56,754 nucleotides of DNA from Caldifarciminota bacterium (GTDB lineage Bacteria > Hydrothermota > Tepidihabitantia > SM23-42). Positions 42,416 to 51,878 of this stretch are shown here, in pieces. Positions within the stretch are counted from its first letter, which is position 1. Every line of letters starts with the position of its first letter. The stretch covers positions 1-56,754 of the forward strand of contig JALVOT010000013.1 of the NCBI GenBank assembly GCA_027026255.1. The letters run 5' to 3'. The notes beneath the pieces are model-generated. The model made no database searches, had not been told where the DNA came from, and saw only the letters and a program-made list of their open reading frames with translations. The translations under genes were made by a program, and so were the position numbers.

Positions 42416-42793
42416 TTATTTGTCAGACGCCTTTGAGCATTTTATACATAATCTTGCCTGGGGAATAAATTTAAGACGTCTTTTCGATATCGGTTTACCA
42501 CATTGTTCACAGGTTCCATAGGTTCCCTGATATAATTTTTTTAGGGCATATTCAATCTGTAAGAGCATATCACGACGTGTGGATAGAATCTGTGAGGTAA
42601 TCTCGCGCCGTTCTGTTTCACTACCCATATCCGCCATATGATTTGAATATGCCGATAGATCTCCGGATGCATCCTGCTGGGTTTGGGTGATTTGATTCCC
42701 CTCATATTGGAGCTCCTTTAAGATTTGCTGTCGTTCTTTTATTAGAATTTGTTCATAGAGTTTTAACTCTGATTTTTTAAACCTTTTTGTCAT
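42416..42793 (-). CDS. DksA/TraR-type zinc-finger protein
   Basis: 125 residues. An N-terminal helical region (KKSELKLYEQILIKERQQIL) leads to a C4 zinc finger, CEQCGKPISKRRLKFIP...CIKC, at about 95-120. The DxxDxA-type coiled-coil tip of true DksA is not clear (DASGDLSAYSNHMADMGSE is closest), so the effect on RNA polymerase is uncertain. It overlaps the upstream TPR gene by 17 bases and is cotranscribed with lspA. Confidence 0.85.
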   Translation of the reverse strand: MTKRFKKSELKLYEQILIKERQQILKELQYEGNQITQTQQDASGDLSAYSNHMADMGSETERREITSQILSTRRDMLLQIEYALKKLYQGTYGTCEQCGKPISKRRLKFIPQARLCIKCSKASDK

Positions 42794-43493
42794 TTTCTTT
42801 CTCCTTTAGCATCTGCAGATAAGATTTTGCCTTTATATTACTGGATTCTTGTTCCACCACCTCTTGCCACTGTTTTTTTGCTTCGTCAAATCTATTCTGA
42901 CGATAATAACAGAGTCCCAGGGTGGTCTTGGCTTCAAGGTATTTTGGATTCTTCTCGATGATTTCTTTCAGTAATTTTTCGGTGTTATCAAAATCTGCAA
43001 GTTGGAGATATGTCTTTGCCAGTTTGAGTTTTATATCAAGGAAGGTTGGAGCCAGTTCAGCTGCCCATTTATATTCATCTCTTGCCTTCTTATAATTTTG
43101 TAGTTCATAATAGGTATCACCGAGTTGCCGATAGGTATTGGCAAGTTTCGCCCTTATCTGGGGTGAAAAACCCTTCTCTTTGGTTTCTAAATTTGCTGCT
43201 TTTTCAAATGATGCTATTGCCTCTTCAAATTGGCACTGTTCATTATAGATGATTGCCATGTTTACATAGGCTTCAATATAATTCGGGTTGAGTTCGGTAG
43301 CCCGTTTAAATGAATTAATTGCCTCGGTATGATTACCTGATAAAGAATATGCCAGGCCAAGGGCATTATGGACATCAGGATAATCAGGGTATAGAGAAAC
43401 AACTTTTTTTAAGGCATCAAGCGCTTCTTTTATCTTGCCCTGTTCATAAAATGCCAGACCGTCATTGTATAGTTTCTTTGTATCAGGATCCAT
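42777..43493 (-). CDS. Tetratricopeptide-repeat protein
   Basis: 238 residues, entirely about six TPR units (GKIKEALDALKKVVSLYPDY; NHTEAINSFKRATELNPNY; QFEEAIASFEKAANLE; YKKARDEYKWAAELAPTF; ENTEKLLKEIIEKNPKY-like; RFDEAKKQWQEVVEQ). No signal peptide, so it is probably a cytoplasmic adaptor. It is the first gene of a TPR-dksA-like-lspA operon with a leaderless promoter at 43499-43526. Confidence 0.88.
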   Translation of the reverse strand: MDPDTKKLYNDGLAFYEQGKIKEALDALKKVVSLYPDYPDVHNALGLAYSLSGNHTEAINSFKRATELNPNYIEAYVNMAIIYNEQCQFEEAIASFEKAANLETKEKGFSPQIRAKLANTYRQLGDTYYELQNYKKARDEYKWAAELAPTFLDIKLKLAKTYLQLADFDNTEKLLKEIIEKNPKYLEAKTTLGLCYYRQNRFDEAKKQWQEVVEQESSNIKAKSYLQMLKEKENDKKV

Positions 43494-43498
43494 AGTTT

Positions 43499-43526
43499 AT
43501 TATATCTATCTGAATTGTGTTGTCAA
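43499..43526 (-). promoter_or_regulatory. Promoter of TPR-lspA operon (leaderless)
   Basis: TTGACA (43526-43521), 16 nt, TATAAT (43504-43499), then 5 bases to ATG 43493. Confidence 0.8.
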
Positions 43527-43629
43527 TATCTTTAAAACCTGAACTTTTTTGGCATACGGGCAGGCTGGGTATCGGGTCTTTTGGAGTTGGCGTTTCGAAA
43601 AGGTGATGGTAAATTGGGCCTTTTTAGTT

Positions 43630-44022
43630 TTATGATCGGCCGCGTTTTCTATATTTTGCCTCAACCGTTGAAATGATGCCGCCCCGGGGTCTGAACTCAC
43701 CCTTCACTACTGCCCAGACCGGTTTTACTGCTTTCACAAAGTCTCGGAGAATACGGTTTACCGCATTCTCATAGAATATGCCGAGATTTCGGTAACCAAG
43801 GATATAGTATTTTAATGATTTCAGTTCTACAAAGTATCTGTCCGGCTCGTATTCTATTGTTATGGTGCCGGCATCCGGAAGGTTTGTGCGGGGGCATAAT
43901 GAGGTATATTCAGGAATTATAATGGTGATCTTATAACCGGAAAATTGATTGGGCAGGACTTCCAGTTTCGGCAATTTTTCCTTTAACCCGGCCCGGGTAT
44001 GTTTTTTTGTATATTCTGACAT
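43630..44022 (-). CDS. queF: NADPH-dependent preQ0 reductase, type I
   Basis: Reduces 7-cyano-7-deazaguanine to preQ1 in queuosine synthesis. 130 residues, the size of single-domain (type I) QueF. The catalytic Cys lies in YTSLCPRTNLPDAGTI. The QueF motif ELKSLKYYILGYRN matches the E-S/L-K-S-x-K-x-Y pattern. The leaderless promoter leaves no space for a preQ1 riboswitch. Transcribed alone. Confidence 0.93.
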   Translation of the reverse strand: MSEYTKKHTRAGLKEKLPKLEVLPNQFSGYKITIIIPEYTSLCPRTNLPDAGTITIEYEPDRYFVELKSLKYYILGYRNLGIFYENAVNRILRDFVKAVKPVWAVVKGEFRPRGGIISTVEAKYRKRGRS

Positions 44023-44028
44023 AGAGTT

Positions 44029-44056
44029 ATTATATAAGTTTTTTTTAATCTGTCAA
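44029..44056 (-). promoter_or_regulatory. Promoter of queF (leaderless)
   Basis: TTGACA (44056-44051), 16 nt, TATAAT (44034-44029), then 6 bases to ATG 44022. Confidence 0.8.
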
Positions 44057-44212
44057 TCAAACTGTGAGTAATCTAATGCTGTGGTCAATAACACAGTGAT
44101 TCCGGGACGGGTTCGGTATTATTCAGATTAAACTGGTAGAGGATTGAATTTTTAAGAAAAATTTGGTGGAGAGGAAAGGATAAAGGAAAGATAATAAGAA
44201 TTTTGATATTTT

Positions 44213-44968
44213 TCAGATTCGACCGTAAACAGTGAGAATTTTGCTGATTCCTGTTATCGCTGCTGTTTCACTGCGCAGACGTTTTTCACCCAGTGACATC
44301 AGATAAGCTTTATGTTTGCTTAATATTTCAATCTCGGTTTGATCAAAGCCACCTTCTGGGCCGACAATAAAGAGGATTTTTTTCTTGCCTTTCGGGATTT
44401 CTCTTTTGCCTTTTTTGTCGGCAATCAATATAAGATCATATTTCTCAAATTCATTGATAATTTCATTGAGCCCGGGTTTGAAAATTATTTCGGGATGATA
44501 ATATCGCCGGGATTGAAGCATTGCGGAACGGGCGATTTTTGTGAAACGGATAAGTTTTTTAGTTGAGAGCTTAGATGCAACACAGAATTTTGATATGAAT
44601 ATAATAAAATTTCTTATACCCAGTTCAGTCCCTTTTTCAATCACATAATCATTTCTCAAACCTTTTAATAAGGCAAATGCCAGGTTCAAGTCAATTCTAT
44701 TTTTTTCTGGATGATGTCCGTAGTTTAAGATCTGGGCAATTAATTTAGCACCCCTCGCTTCGATAATTTGTGCCTCGTATCTATTCCCGATACCATCGGT
44801 TATATAAATAATATCGCCGGTCTTTTTTCTTAATACATTTCTTATATAATGTAGTTCATCACCTTTAATTGTTATTTTATCACCGATAAGCTGGTTCTTC
44901 GGTAGATAAAACAGGTTATGTATATTTTTTGTTCTATTTACGGTTTTACTCGATTTACCCTGAGCCAT
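44213..44968 (-). CDS. rsmE: 16S rRNA m3U1498 methyltransferase
   Basis: 251 residues of SPOUT type. An N-terminal PUA-like part (FYLPKNQLIGDKITIKGDEL) precedes LAFALLKGLRNDYVIEKGTE. The knot-forming C-terminal motif is LFIVGPEGGFDQTEIEIL, then LMSLGEKRLRSETAAI. It methylates N3 of uridine 1498 in 16S rRNA. It is last in the grpE-dnaK-dnaJ-rsmE cluster, where it is often found, 8 bases after dnaJ. The first ~15 residues may be an overlong start. Confidence 0.92.
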   Translation of the reverse strand: MAQGKSSKTVNRTKNIHNLFYLPKNQLIGDKITIKGDELHYIRNVLRKKTGDIIYITDGIGNRYEAQIIEARGAKLIAQILNYGHHPEKNRIDLNLAFALLKGLRNDYVIEKGTELGIRNFIIFISKFCVASKLSTKKLIRFTKIARSAMLQSRRYYHPEIIFKPGLNEIINEFEKYDLILIADKKGKREIPKGKKKILFIVGPEGGFDQTEIEILSKHKAYLMSLGEKRLRSETAAITGISKILTVYGRI

Positions 44969-44976
44969 TCAGGGGG

Positions 44977-46092
44977 TTAACCCTGTCTTTTTCTCGGAAC
45001 CGGGGTTCCTTCATATTTTTTCAATTCTTCGATAATTCTCTGAAGATTTTTATCGCTATGTTCTAATGGCTTAAGGTCAAGTTCAACAAATAGATCACCC
45101 GCACCACCGTCAGGCCTGGGCATACCCTTACCCTTTACTTTGATAATCTGAGGTGCTGTGCTGCCCCGGGGAATTTTAATTTTATTCTTTTTACCATTAA
45201 GCCCGGGAATTTCTACTGCACCGCCTTTTATTAATTGAGAATAGGGGACAAGGAGCCTTAGATAGAGATTATAGCCCTGTCTTTCAAAGTATTCATGGGG
45301 TTTTTCTTCAAATTCAATCAGGATATTCCCATTTCCTCCAGGCCCGTAATGTCCCTCACCCTTTAACACAATATACTGACCATTGGCAACGCCGCGGGGT
45401 ATCTTTATCTCAATTGTGCGGGCATTTCGAACCCGCCCTGTTCCTCCACATTTTTTACAGGGCACCTTTATTATCTGGCCCCGACCCTGGCATTGTGGGC
45501 AGGTCGAGATGCTCGTAAAGGTTCCAAAGAAACTTCTGGTCTGGGTCTGAACCTGACCACGACCCCGGCACTGAGGACAGGTGATCAATTCAGACCCACC
45601 CCGACCGTTGCATACCGGGCACCTTTCATATCGGTTTATACGAAACCGCTTTTTTGCTGAGGCAATAATTTCTTCAAGCGAAACCCTTAATATAACATGG
45701 ATATCACCACCCGATTTTGCCCTTGTCTGGGCACGGGTTCTGGTTCTGCCAAATCCAAAGAAGTCATCAAAGATTGAACCGCCGCCGAATAGATTGCCCA
45801 GGATATCCTGAAGGTCATCAAAATGTGTAAAGTCATCCCAGGTAAACCCACCGCCCTTAAAGGTTTGGGATACGCCTTCATGACCGTAACGGTCATAGAG
45901 CTGGCGCTTTTTGGGGTCCATTAATACTTCATAAGCCTCTGAGACTTCCTTGAATTTTTCTTCGGCCTCTTTTTTATTCTGTGGATTCATATCAGGATGG
46001 TACTGTTTTGCCTTTTCCCGATAAGCCCGTTTTATCTCTTCGGCAGTAGCATTCCTGGATATACCCAGTATTTGATAATAATCTTTCTTCAT
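44977..46092 (-). CDS. dnaJ: Chaperone DnaJ
   Basis: 371 residues. J domain with the HPD motif ([14 protein letters not shown]). A Gly/Phe-rich linker ([17 protein letters not shown]) follows. The four CxxCxGxG zinc motifs are [24 protein letters not shown] and CKKCGGTG. The C-terminal substrate-binding domain is complete. It stimulates DnaK ATPase activity and delivers unfolded clients. It lies 29 bases after dnaK. Confidence 0.96.
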   Translation of the reverse strand: MKKDYYQILGISRNATAEEIKRAYREKAKQYHPDMNPQNKKEAEEKFKEVSEAYEVLMDPKKRQLYDRYGHEGVSQTFKGGGFTWDDFTHFDDLQDILGNLFGGGSIFDDFFGFGRTRTRAQTRAKSGGDIHVILRVSLEEIIASAKKRFRINRYERCPVCNGRGGSELITCPQCRGRGQVQTQTRSFFGTFTSISTCPQCQGRGQIIKVPCKKCGGTGRVRNARTIEIKIPRGVANGQYIVLKGEGHYGPGGNGNILIEFEEKPHEYFERQGYNLYLRLLVPYSQLIKGGAVEIPGLNGKKNKIKIPRGSTAPQIIKVKGKGMPRPDGGAGDLFVELDLKPLEHSDKNLQRIIEELKKYEGTPVPRKRQG

Positions 46093-46121
46093 CTTAATAA
46101 TTTAACCGTTTGGTCGGATTT

Positions 46122-48056
46122 TTATTGTTCTCCTTTGTCGGCTTCGTCGTCGACTACTCGATAATCCGCTCCGGTATCAGCACCCTGGCTGGGTTCTTCG
46201 GGTTTCTGCTGTTCATCCGGTTCTGGGCCTGCTGTCTGGGTTTGTGTCTGCTGAGCTGCGTTACGATAGACAGCCTCAGATAATTTATAAACAGATTGTT
46301 GAAGGTCGTCCATCGCCTGTTTAATTGCTGCCACATCATTTCCGTCTTTTCTTTTCTTCAGTTCTTCAAGTTTTTTGCCGATTTCATTACGGTCCTCAAA
46401 TGAAATCTTTTCACCATAGTCTTTCAGGGTTTTCTCAACCGAATATATAACACTATCTGCCTGATTCCTGATGTCAATCAATTCCTTCTGTTTTCGGTCT
46501 TCTGAAGCGTGTGCCTCGGCTTCTTTTACCATTCGTTCAACTTCTTCCTTGGTCAGACCGCTCGATGCGGTAATCTTTATCTTCTGCTCTTTACCGGTTC
46601 CCATATCCTTTGCTGATACATGGAGGATGCCGTCGGCATCGATATCAAATGTTACTTCAATCTGAGGAATACCACGGGGTGCGGGTGGGATACCGTAAAG
46701 GTCAAATTTTCCTAAGGTTCTGTTCTGGTATGCCATTGGACGTTCACCCTGTAATACATGGACGGTAACTGCGGTCTGGTTATCTTCGGCGGTTGTAAAT
46801 ATCTGAGATTTTTTTGTCGGGATTGTAGTATTACGAGGAATTATCGGGGTCATAACCTGACCCAGGGTCTCAATACCAAGGGTTAGGGGTGTTACATCCA
46901 ATAGTAGAATGTCTTTCTTCTCACCACCCAGGACTGCACCCTGAATTGCCGCACCAATTGCCACAACCTCGTCTGGATTTATTCCTTTGTGAGGGTCCTT
47001 GCCAAAGAAGTCGCGGACAATCTGCTGAATTCTGGGCATTCGTGTTTGACCGCCAACCAGGACAATCTCATCAATATCCTGGGGATTCAATTTTGCATCC
47101 AGGAGTGCCTGTTTACAGGGTGGAATTGAACGCTGTATCAGGTCTTCAACCAGGGACTCAAGTTTCGCCCTGGTTAATTTCATCTCAAGGTGGAGTGGAG
47201 TTTTATCCTTATCCGAGGCGATAAATGGCAGACTGATTGTTGTTTCCATAACGCTGGAAAGTTCACATTTTGCCTTTTCCGCTGCCTCTTTTAGACGCTG
47301 GAGCGCGGTGAGGTCTTTTCTCAAATCAATTTGATGTTCCTTCATAAATTCATCGGCAAGATAGTTCATTATCCTTTCGTCTAAATCATCACCGCCTAAG
47401 TGGGTGTCGCCATTTGTCGATTTTACCTCAAAGACTCCTTCACCGATTTCCAGTATTGAGATATCGAATGTTCCTCCACCAAAATCATATACCGCAATCT
47501 TTTCGTTTTTATTTTTTTCCAGACCGTAGGCAAGGGATGATGCGGTAGGCTCATTTATGATACGCAGGACATCAAGTCCGGCAATCCTCCCGGCATCTTT
47601 TGTTGCCTGACGCTGTGAATCATTAAAATAGGCGGGGACGGTAATTACTGCTTTTGTAACCTTCTCGCCAAGATAGGATTCGGCTGCCTGTTTTAGATAT
47701 TGGAGGATCATCGCTGAAATTTCAGGGGGAGAGTATGTTTTATCACCAACCTTTACCCAGGCATCGCCGTTTTCGTGTTCAACCACCTTATATGGAAATC
47801 GTGTCACTTCATTACTAACTTCACCAAACCTTCTTCCCATAAATCTTTTGATTGAATAGATCGTATTTTCAGGATTTGTGATTGCCTGCCTCTTTGCCAG
47901 TGGCCCAACCAAACGCTCGCCACTTTTTGTAAATGCAACTACTGAAGGTGTGGTTCTTCCGCCTTCTGGATTGGGAATTATTACGGGCTGACCACCCTCC
48001 ATAACTGCCACACAGGAATTTGTTGTTCCTAAATCAATCCCTATTATCTTTGACAT
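46122..48056 (-). CDS. dnaK: Chaperone DnaK (Hsp70)
   Basis: 644 residues from ATG 48056 ([15 protein letters not shown]). A longer frame to 48089 would include the ribosome site and the grpE end. Signatures: [31 protein letters not shown] and [14 protein letters not shown]. The substrate-binding domain is followed by a Gln/Pro-rich tail that ends [11 protein letters not shown] rather than the canonical EEVD-like DDK end. The ATG overlaps the grpE end by 23 bases. Confidence 0.96.
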   Translation of the reverse strand: MSKIIGIDLGTTNSCVAVMEGGQPVIIPNPEGGRTTPSVVAFTKSGERLVGPLAKRQAITNPENTIYSIKRFMGRRFGEVSNEVTRFPYKVVEHENGDAWVKVGDKTYSPPEISAMILQYLKQAAESYLGEKVTKAVITVPAYFNDSQRQATKDAGRIAGLDVLRIINEPTASSLAYGLEKNKNEKIAVYDFGGGTFDISILEIGEGVFEVKSTNGDTHLGGDDLDERIMNYLADEFMKEHQIDLRKDLTALQRLKEAAEKAKCELSSVMETTISLPFIASDKDKTPLHLEMKLTRAKLESLVEDLIQRSIPPCKQALLDAKLNPQDIDEIVLVGGQTRMPRIQQIVRDFFGKDPHKGINPDEVVAIGAAIQGAVLGGEKKDILLLDVTPLTLGIETLGQVMTPIIPRNTTIPTKKSQIFTTAEDNQTAVTVHVLQGERPMAYQNRTLGKFDLYGIPPAPRGIPQIEVTFDIDADGILHVSAKDMGTGKEQKIKITASSGLTKEEVERMVKEAEAHASEDRKQKELIDIRNQADSVIYSVEKTLKDYGEKISFEDRNEIGKKLEELKKRKDGNDVAAIKQAMDDLQQSVYKLSEAVYRNAAQQTQTQTAGPEPDEQQKPEEPSQGADTGADYRVVDDEADKGEQ

Positions 48057-48555
48057 CTTCTGCACCTCCTTCTTTGGGTTTGGAGACAAAAACCTTGGCT
48101 GGTTTTATAACCCGGTCATAAACCATATAACCTTTGCATATCTCGTCCACGACGGTATTCTCAGGTTGATCATCAGTAGCCACCGTAGCGACCGCCTCGT
48201 GGCGTTTGGGATCAAATGTCTCACCGATACTTGAGAATTCCTCCAGTCCTAATCCGCGCAAGGCATCCTTAAACTGCCGATGAATGATTTCAATCCCTTT
48301 GAAGAAATTGTCAAAATCCTTTTTGCCCTGGGCACCGATCAGCGCCCGATCAAAATTATCCAAAACCGGAATCAACTTTTCAAAGAAGTCAACCCGGGCG
48401 AATTTTTTAAATTCATCAAACTGAGTCTCCATGCGCTTTCTGTAATTGTCGAGTTCCGCCAGCGCCCTCAGATATTGGTCCTTCAATTTTTGAATCTGTT
48501 CATCCTTTTCTTTTAATTCCTGTTTCATTTTTGTAATGGGTCCAACCTTTTTCAT
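48034..48555 (-). CDS. grpE: Nucleotide exchange factor GrpE
   Basis: 173 residues. A long N-terminal helix ([20 protein letters not shown]) leads to the [13 protein letters not shown] motif and the compact C-terminal beta domain ([40 protein letters not shown]). It releases ADP from DnaK. It is the first gene of the chaperone cluster. I see no CIRCE element upstream, and the promoter of the cluster could not be identified with confidence. No hrcA is present in the window. Confidence 0.95.
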   Translation of the reverse strand: MKKVGPITKMKQELKEKDEQIQKLKDQYLRALAELDNYRKRMETQFDEFKKFARVDFFEKLIPVLDNFDRALIGAQGKKDFDNFFKGIEIIHRQFKDALRGLGLEEFSSIGETFDPKRHEAVATVATDDQPENTVVDEICKGYMVYDRVIKPAKVFVSKPKEGGAEDVKDNRD

Positions 48556-48643
48556 AATTGTCTCCTTTATCCATTAATTCCTTTCAAATGTTAGACAATC
48601 TATCCTTGATTTAGGTTTATAACTTGAAACTTTTTCATGATTA

Positions 48644-49372
48644 TTATTTACCGACCATTAATCGATCAGCAAGAAATTCCGGAAGGCCGCTATCAAGAAT
48701 CTTTCGCTGGGCAAGCAGAATATTGTAATCGAGGCGCACAATTTCTATGTATTTTCTATTTCCATCATAGATTGCATAACTTGCCCTGGGGTCGAGGTCC
48801 CGGGGTTGGCCAACACTGCCGACATTTACTATATATCTGCGGTTTTTTATGATGGGGAATGGATTATCACGGAGAAAATCAGTATATCCGTTGGCATCCT
48901 GGAAAACAGCCGATGGTACATGGGAATGGCCGATAAAACATATCTGTTCCTGAAAATTGGGGAACTGGTTTTGAAAATCTTTGAGGGTGAAGAGATAATT
49001 CCATTTTTCAGGATTTCCCGGGGTTGAGTGGACAAAGCAGAGCTCCTGAGTCGAACGGGTCAATTTCAGATTTTGCAGCTGTTTAAAATTATGTTGATTA
49101 ATATTGTTCCTGGTCCAGCGTATCGCCTCAGCTGCGATAGGGTTGAATTTCTTATAATCGGTTTTATCAATGGTTGCCCAATCGTGATTTCCGGCAATGA
49201 TAATGTCCGCCTCTTTGGTACATAGTTCAACACATTCATTGGGGTTTGCTCCATAACCTACGATGTCTCCCAAACAGAAAATTTTTTTTATTCTCTTCTT
49301 TTTTATATCTTTTATTACGGCCTGTAGGGCCTCTAAATTTGAGTGTATATCACTTATGATTGCTGCTTTCAT
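48644..49372 (-). CDS. Metallophosphoesterase (YfcE/MJ0936-like)
   Basis: 242 residues. Calcineurin-like metal motifs: AIISDIHSNLEAL, CLGDIVGYGANPNEC, IIAGNHDWATI, and FIGHSHVP. The fold is a single-domain phosphodiesterase of the MJ0936 type that acts on diverse phosphodiesters; the natural substrate is unknown. It overlaps nusB by 4 bases in the rib-nusB operon. Confidence 0.88.
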   Translation of the reverse strand: MKAAIISDIHSNLEALQAVIKDIKKKRIKKIFCLGDIVGYGANPNECVELCTKEADIIIAGNHDWATIDKTDYKKFNPIAAEAIRWTRNNINQHNFKQLQNLKLTRSTQELCFVHSTPGNPEKWNYLFTLKDFQNQFPNFQEQICFIGHSHVPSAVFQDANGYTDFLRDNPFPIIKNRRYIVNVGSVGQPRDLDPRASYAIYDGNRKYIEIVRLDYNILLAQRKILDSGLPEFLADRLMVGK

Positions 49373-49767
49373 ATCTTTTTTTTCACTGCGTCAAGCACAC
49401 CATTAATAAATCTGCCTGAGTCGCCGCCGCCAAATTTTTTACCCAGTTCAATGGCTTCATTGATTGAAACCCGGACCGGGATATCTTTAAAATAGAGCAT
49501 TTCGCAGGTTGCCAGCCTCAAAATTATTTTGTCTATTAAGGAAATGCGATTAAATTCCCAGTGCTCAAGGACATTTTTGATATATTTATCAATTTCAGGA
49601 AGGGAGTTTACGGTTCTGGTAACAAGGGTATGGGAGAATCTTCGGTCTTTTTCCTCATATTTTTCTGCTTTAAGCACATCTTTTAATATGCGGTTGATGT
49701 CTCTGTCTCCTTCTTCATATCGGTAAAGAATCTGGAGTGCAAGTTCGCGTGCCAATCTTCTTCCCAT
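49369..49767 (-). CDS. nusB: Transcription antitermination factor NusB
   Basis: 132 residues, all helical, the usual length. Characteristic phrases: RRLARELALQILYRYEEGD at the N-terminus, ISLIDKIILRLATCEML, and VRVSINEAIELGKKFGGGDS near the C-terminus. It binds boxA RNA with NusE during rRNA transcription. NusB following ribH is a common bacterial arrangement. Confidence 0.93.
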   Translation of the reverse strand: MGRRLARELALQILYRYEEGDRDINRILKDVLKAEKYEEKDRRFSHTLVTRTVNSLPEIDKYIKNVLEHWEFNRISLIDKIILRLATCEMLYFKDIPVRVSINEAIELGKKFGGGDSGRFINGVLDAVKKKI

Positions 49768-50229
49768 CTATTTTATGTGGGCATAGAGGTCAGCCAGTTC
49801 AAGACCCGCCAGTGCAGCATCCCAGCCTTTATTTCCTGCCTTTGTACCGGCACGCTCGATTGCCTGTTCGATTGTATCCGCAGTTATTATTCCATAGACA
49901 ACCGGGGCACCCTTTTCTAAGTTGAGATTGGCGATGCCTTTAGTGACTTCAGCCGAAATATAATCAAAGTGTGGGGTGTCTCCCCGAATTACTGCACCGA
50001 GACAGAGCAGGCAGTCAAATTTATTGCTCCTTACCCTTCGGGCAACACCGGGTATTTCAAAACTTCCCGGGGTCCAGTAGACAGTGATGTCATTTTGCGC
50101 CACCCCATGTCTTACAAGACAATCAATCGCACCTTCCAGTAAACTTCTTGATATGAATTCATTGAAGCGTGAGATTATTATTGCAACCTTTTTACCCTTG
50201 CCGATTAATTTCCCTTTAATCTCTTGCAT
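49768..50229 (-). CDS. ribH: 6,7-dimethyl-8-ribityllumazine synthase
   Basis: Condenses the 4-carbon product of RibB with the pyrimidine intermediate. 153 residues from ATG 50229 behind GGAGGT; the frame extending to 50277 overlaps the ribBA end. Motifs: [35 protein letters not shown], and [16 protein letters not shown] with the catalytic His. The C-terminus [16 protein letters not shown] is conserved. It lies 10 bases after ribBA. Confidence 0.95.
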   Translation of the reverse strand: MQEIKGKLIGKGKKVAIIISRFNEFISRSLLEGAIDCLVRHGVAQNDITVYWTPGSFEIPGVARRVRSNKFDCLLCLGAVIRGDTPHFDYISAEVTKGIANLNLEKGAPVVYGIITADTIEQAIERAGTKAGNKGWDAALAGLELADLYAHIK

Positions 50230-50239
50230 AAGACCTCCA

Positions 50240-51478
50240 TTATTTTTTGCGACCACCTTTTTTGTTTTCTGCTTCAATAAATACAGACTCAGGAATCAGG
50301 TGGCCCAGTTTGTTCCGTTTTGTCCTTAGATATTTGATATTATGTTTGTGCACGGAGAATATTGGTATCTGTTGGGTGACCTCTAATCCGTAACCCTTCA
50401 AGCCGATAATTTTTTTGGGATTATTGGTAAGGAGTTTGACCGAGGTGAGACCTAAATCAACCAGAATCTGTGCTCCAATTCCATAATCGCGTAAATCCGG
50501 GGGAAAGCCCAGGGCAAGATTCGCATCGACTGTATCAAGTCCTTTGTCCTGAAGCCGATATGCCCTTAATTTATTGACCAGGCCGATACCCCGACCTTCC
50601 TGTCTCATATAGATAAATACGCCGCTTTTGTTTTTTGCGATCAGTTTGAGCGCGGCATCTAATTGATCACCACAATCGCATCTTAAAGAATGGAATACAT
50701 CACCGGTAAGACATTGAGAATGGACCCGGACCAAGACATTCTTTTTGCCCTTTACTTTTCCCAGGACTAAGGCAATATGATGGTCTTTAGTAACATGGTC
50801 TTCATACAGGATTAATTTAAATACACCATATTTTGTTGGTAGATTGGTTTCGAGAATACGTTCAATCAGCCGTTCTTTTTTTCTTCGATATGCGATCAGG
50901 TCTTTGATTGTAATAATCTTGAGATTAAATTGTCGGGCAAGTTTTTTTAGTTTCGGCAGTCTTGCCATTCTGCCGTCTGCATCCATTATCTCACATAATA
51001 CCCCGGCTGGATAGAGCCCAGCCAGTCGGGCAAGGTCGACACTTGCCTCGGTATGGCCGGCGCGGCGCAACACACCGCCATTCACAGCCTTCAGAGGAAA
51101 AACATGCCCGGGTCGGGCAAGATCTTCAGGTTTTGTCTTTGGATTGATAAGTGCCTTTATTGTCTTGGCTCGGTCATAGGCAGAGATGCCGGTTGTGGTT
51201 CCCTTTTTATAGTCCACACTAACGGTGAAGTGGGTGCCGTGGAGTGATGTATTTTCATTCACCATAATGGGGATATCCAATTTTTCCAGGCGTTCCTGAG
51301 TCAAAGATACACAAATCAGTCCCCTGCCGTGTTGAGCCATAAAATTAATCATCTTAGCAGATACTTTCTGGGCAGCACCGATAAAATCGCCTTCATTTTC
51401 GCGGTTTTCATCATCAACCACGATTACCAGTTTCCCTTTCTTTATATCCTCAATACCCTGTTCAATGGATGCCAGCAT
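50240..51478 (-). CDS. ribBA: Bifunctional DHBP synthase / GTP cyclohydrolase II
   Basis: 412 residues. The N-terminal RibB domain (1-~205) has [31 protein letters not shown] and the surrounding motif [12 protein letters not shown]. The C-terminal RibA domain has the zinc site [18 protein letters not shown], then [16 protein letters not shown] and [19 protein letters not shown]. Together they start both branches of riboflavin synthesis. The leaderless promoter excludes an FMN riboswitch. A 17-bp dyad shared with the cobalamin-type operon lies upstream of the -35 box. Confidence 0.95.
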   Translation of the reverse strand: MLASIEQGIEDIKKGKLVIVVDDENRENEGDFIGAAQKVSAKMINFMAQHGRGLICVSLTQERLEKLDIPIMVNENTSLHGTHFTVSVDYKKGTTTGISAYDRAKTIKALINPKTKPEDLARPGHVFPLKAVNGGVLRRAGHTEASVDLARLAGLYPAGVLCEIMDADGRMARLPKLKKLARQFNLKIITIKDLIAYRRKKERLIERILETNLPTKYGVFKLILYEDHVTKDHHIALVLGKVKGKKNVLVRVHSQCLTGDVFHSLRCDCGDQLDAALKLIAKNKSGVFIYMRQEGRGIGLVNKLRAYRLQDKGLDTVDANLALGFPPDLRDYGIGAQILVDLGLTSVKLLTNNPKKIIGLKGYGLEVTQQIPIFSVHKHNIKYLRTKRNKLGHLIPESVFIEAENKKGGRKK

Positions 51479-51485
51479 GATTATT

Positions 51486-51513
51486 ATTGTATCAAAATAT
51501 CCGGAAAAGTCAA
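51486..51513 (-). promoter_or_regulatory. Promoter of rib operon (leaderless)
   Basis: TTGACT (51513-51508), 16 nt, TACAAT (51491-51486), then 7 bases to ATG 51478. Confidence 0.75.
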
Positions 51514-51528
51514 GAATTATATATAAAT

Positions 51529-51545
51529 GTTAACAGACATCGTTA
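51529..51545 (-). promoter_or_regulatory. Candidate operator shared with cobalamin-type operon
   Basis: On the minus strand TAACGATGTCTGTTAAC, ending exactly 15 nt upstream of the -35 box. It matches the site at 24063-24079 at 15 of 17 positions and has the same spacing. Confidence 0.5.
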
Positions 51546-51612
51546 TCAGTTCAGAAATAAGATGAGTCAGTGTTTAAGTTTATCGGGTTCGTTATGTGGC
51601 GGCCGGTTGTCG

Positions 51613-51843
51613 GACCTATGGAATTTATGGTGCCGGGATTGAAGATACAAATTCGCTATTTTTAATGGCTTGGGTGCCAGTACCACAGCCCCTGTTCCTG
51701 ACGCAAAGTGATGACCCCGGCAACAGGATACTGGTTGTGTAGGCTGAAGAGATTATGCCCGAATTTAATGGAAATATCGCCTTATTTGTGCCGGTATTTT
51801 AGATAATCTCCGTAGTGATTATTTCTGAAAAATGTATGCGCAT
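51613..51843 (+). mobile_element. Decayed IS481-like remnant
   Basis: Two stretches match the C-terminal coding part of the IS481-like transposase in order. Bases 51613-51675 correspond to the IPYGAEIEDTNSLFLIA region. Bases 51743-51843 correspond to the AKEVMPELNRDIALFPPVIL region, ending near the same IS terminus. Many substitutions and frame breaks separate them. It is an old insertion, unlike the well-preserved copies near the window start. Confidence 0.75.
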
Positions 51844-51878
51844 TGCAGATTTTATGTTATCTGGATTATTATAAAATT

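Noticed and set aside
43506-43700. Small minus-strand frame overlapping the queF end
   Set aside because: Out of frame with queF, no ribosome site, and it overlaps the promoter of the TPR operon.
44080-44110. Small CTGTG/CACAG hairpin upstream of queF
   Set aside because: Only 5 bp, no T-run and no match elsewhere; likely chance.
51479-51600. FMN riboswitch before ribBA
   Set aside because: The -10 box is 7 bases from the start codon; no RFN-type conserved sequence is seen.
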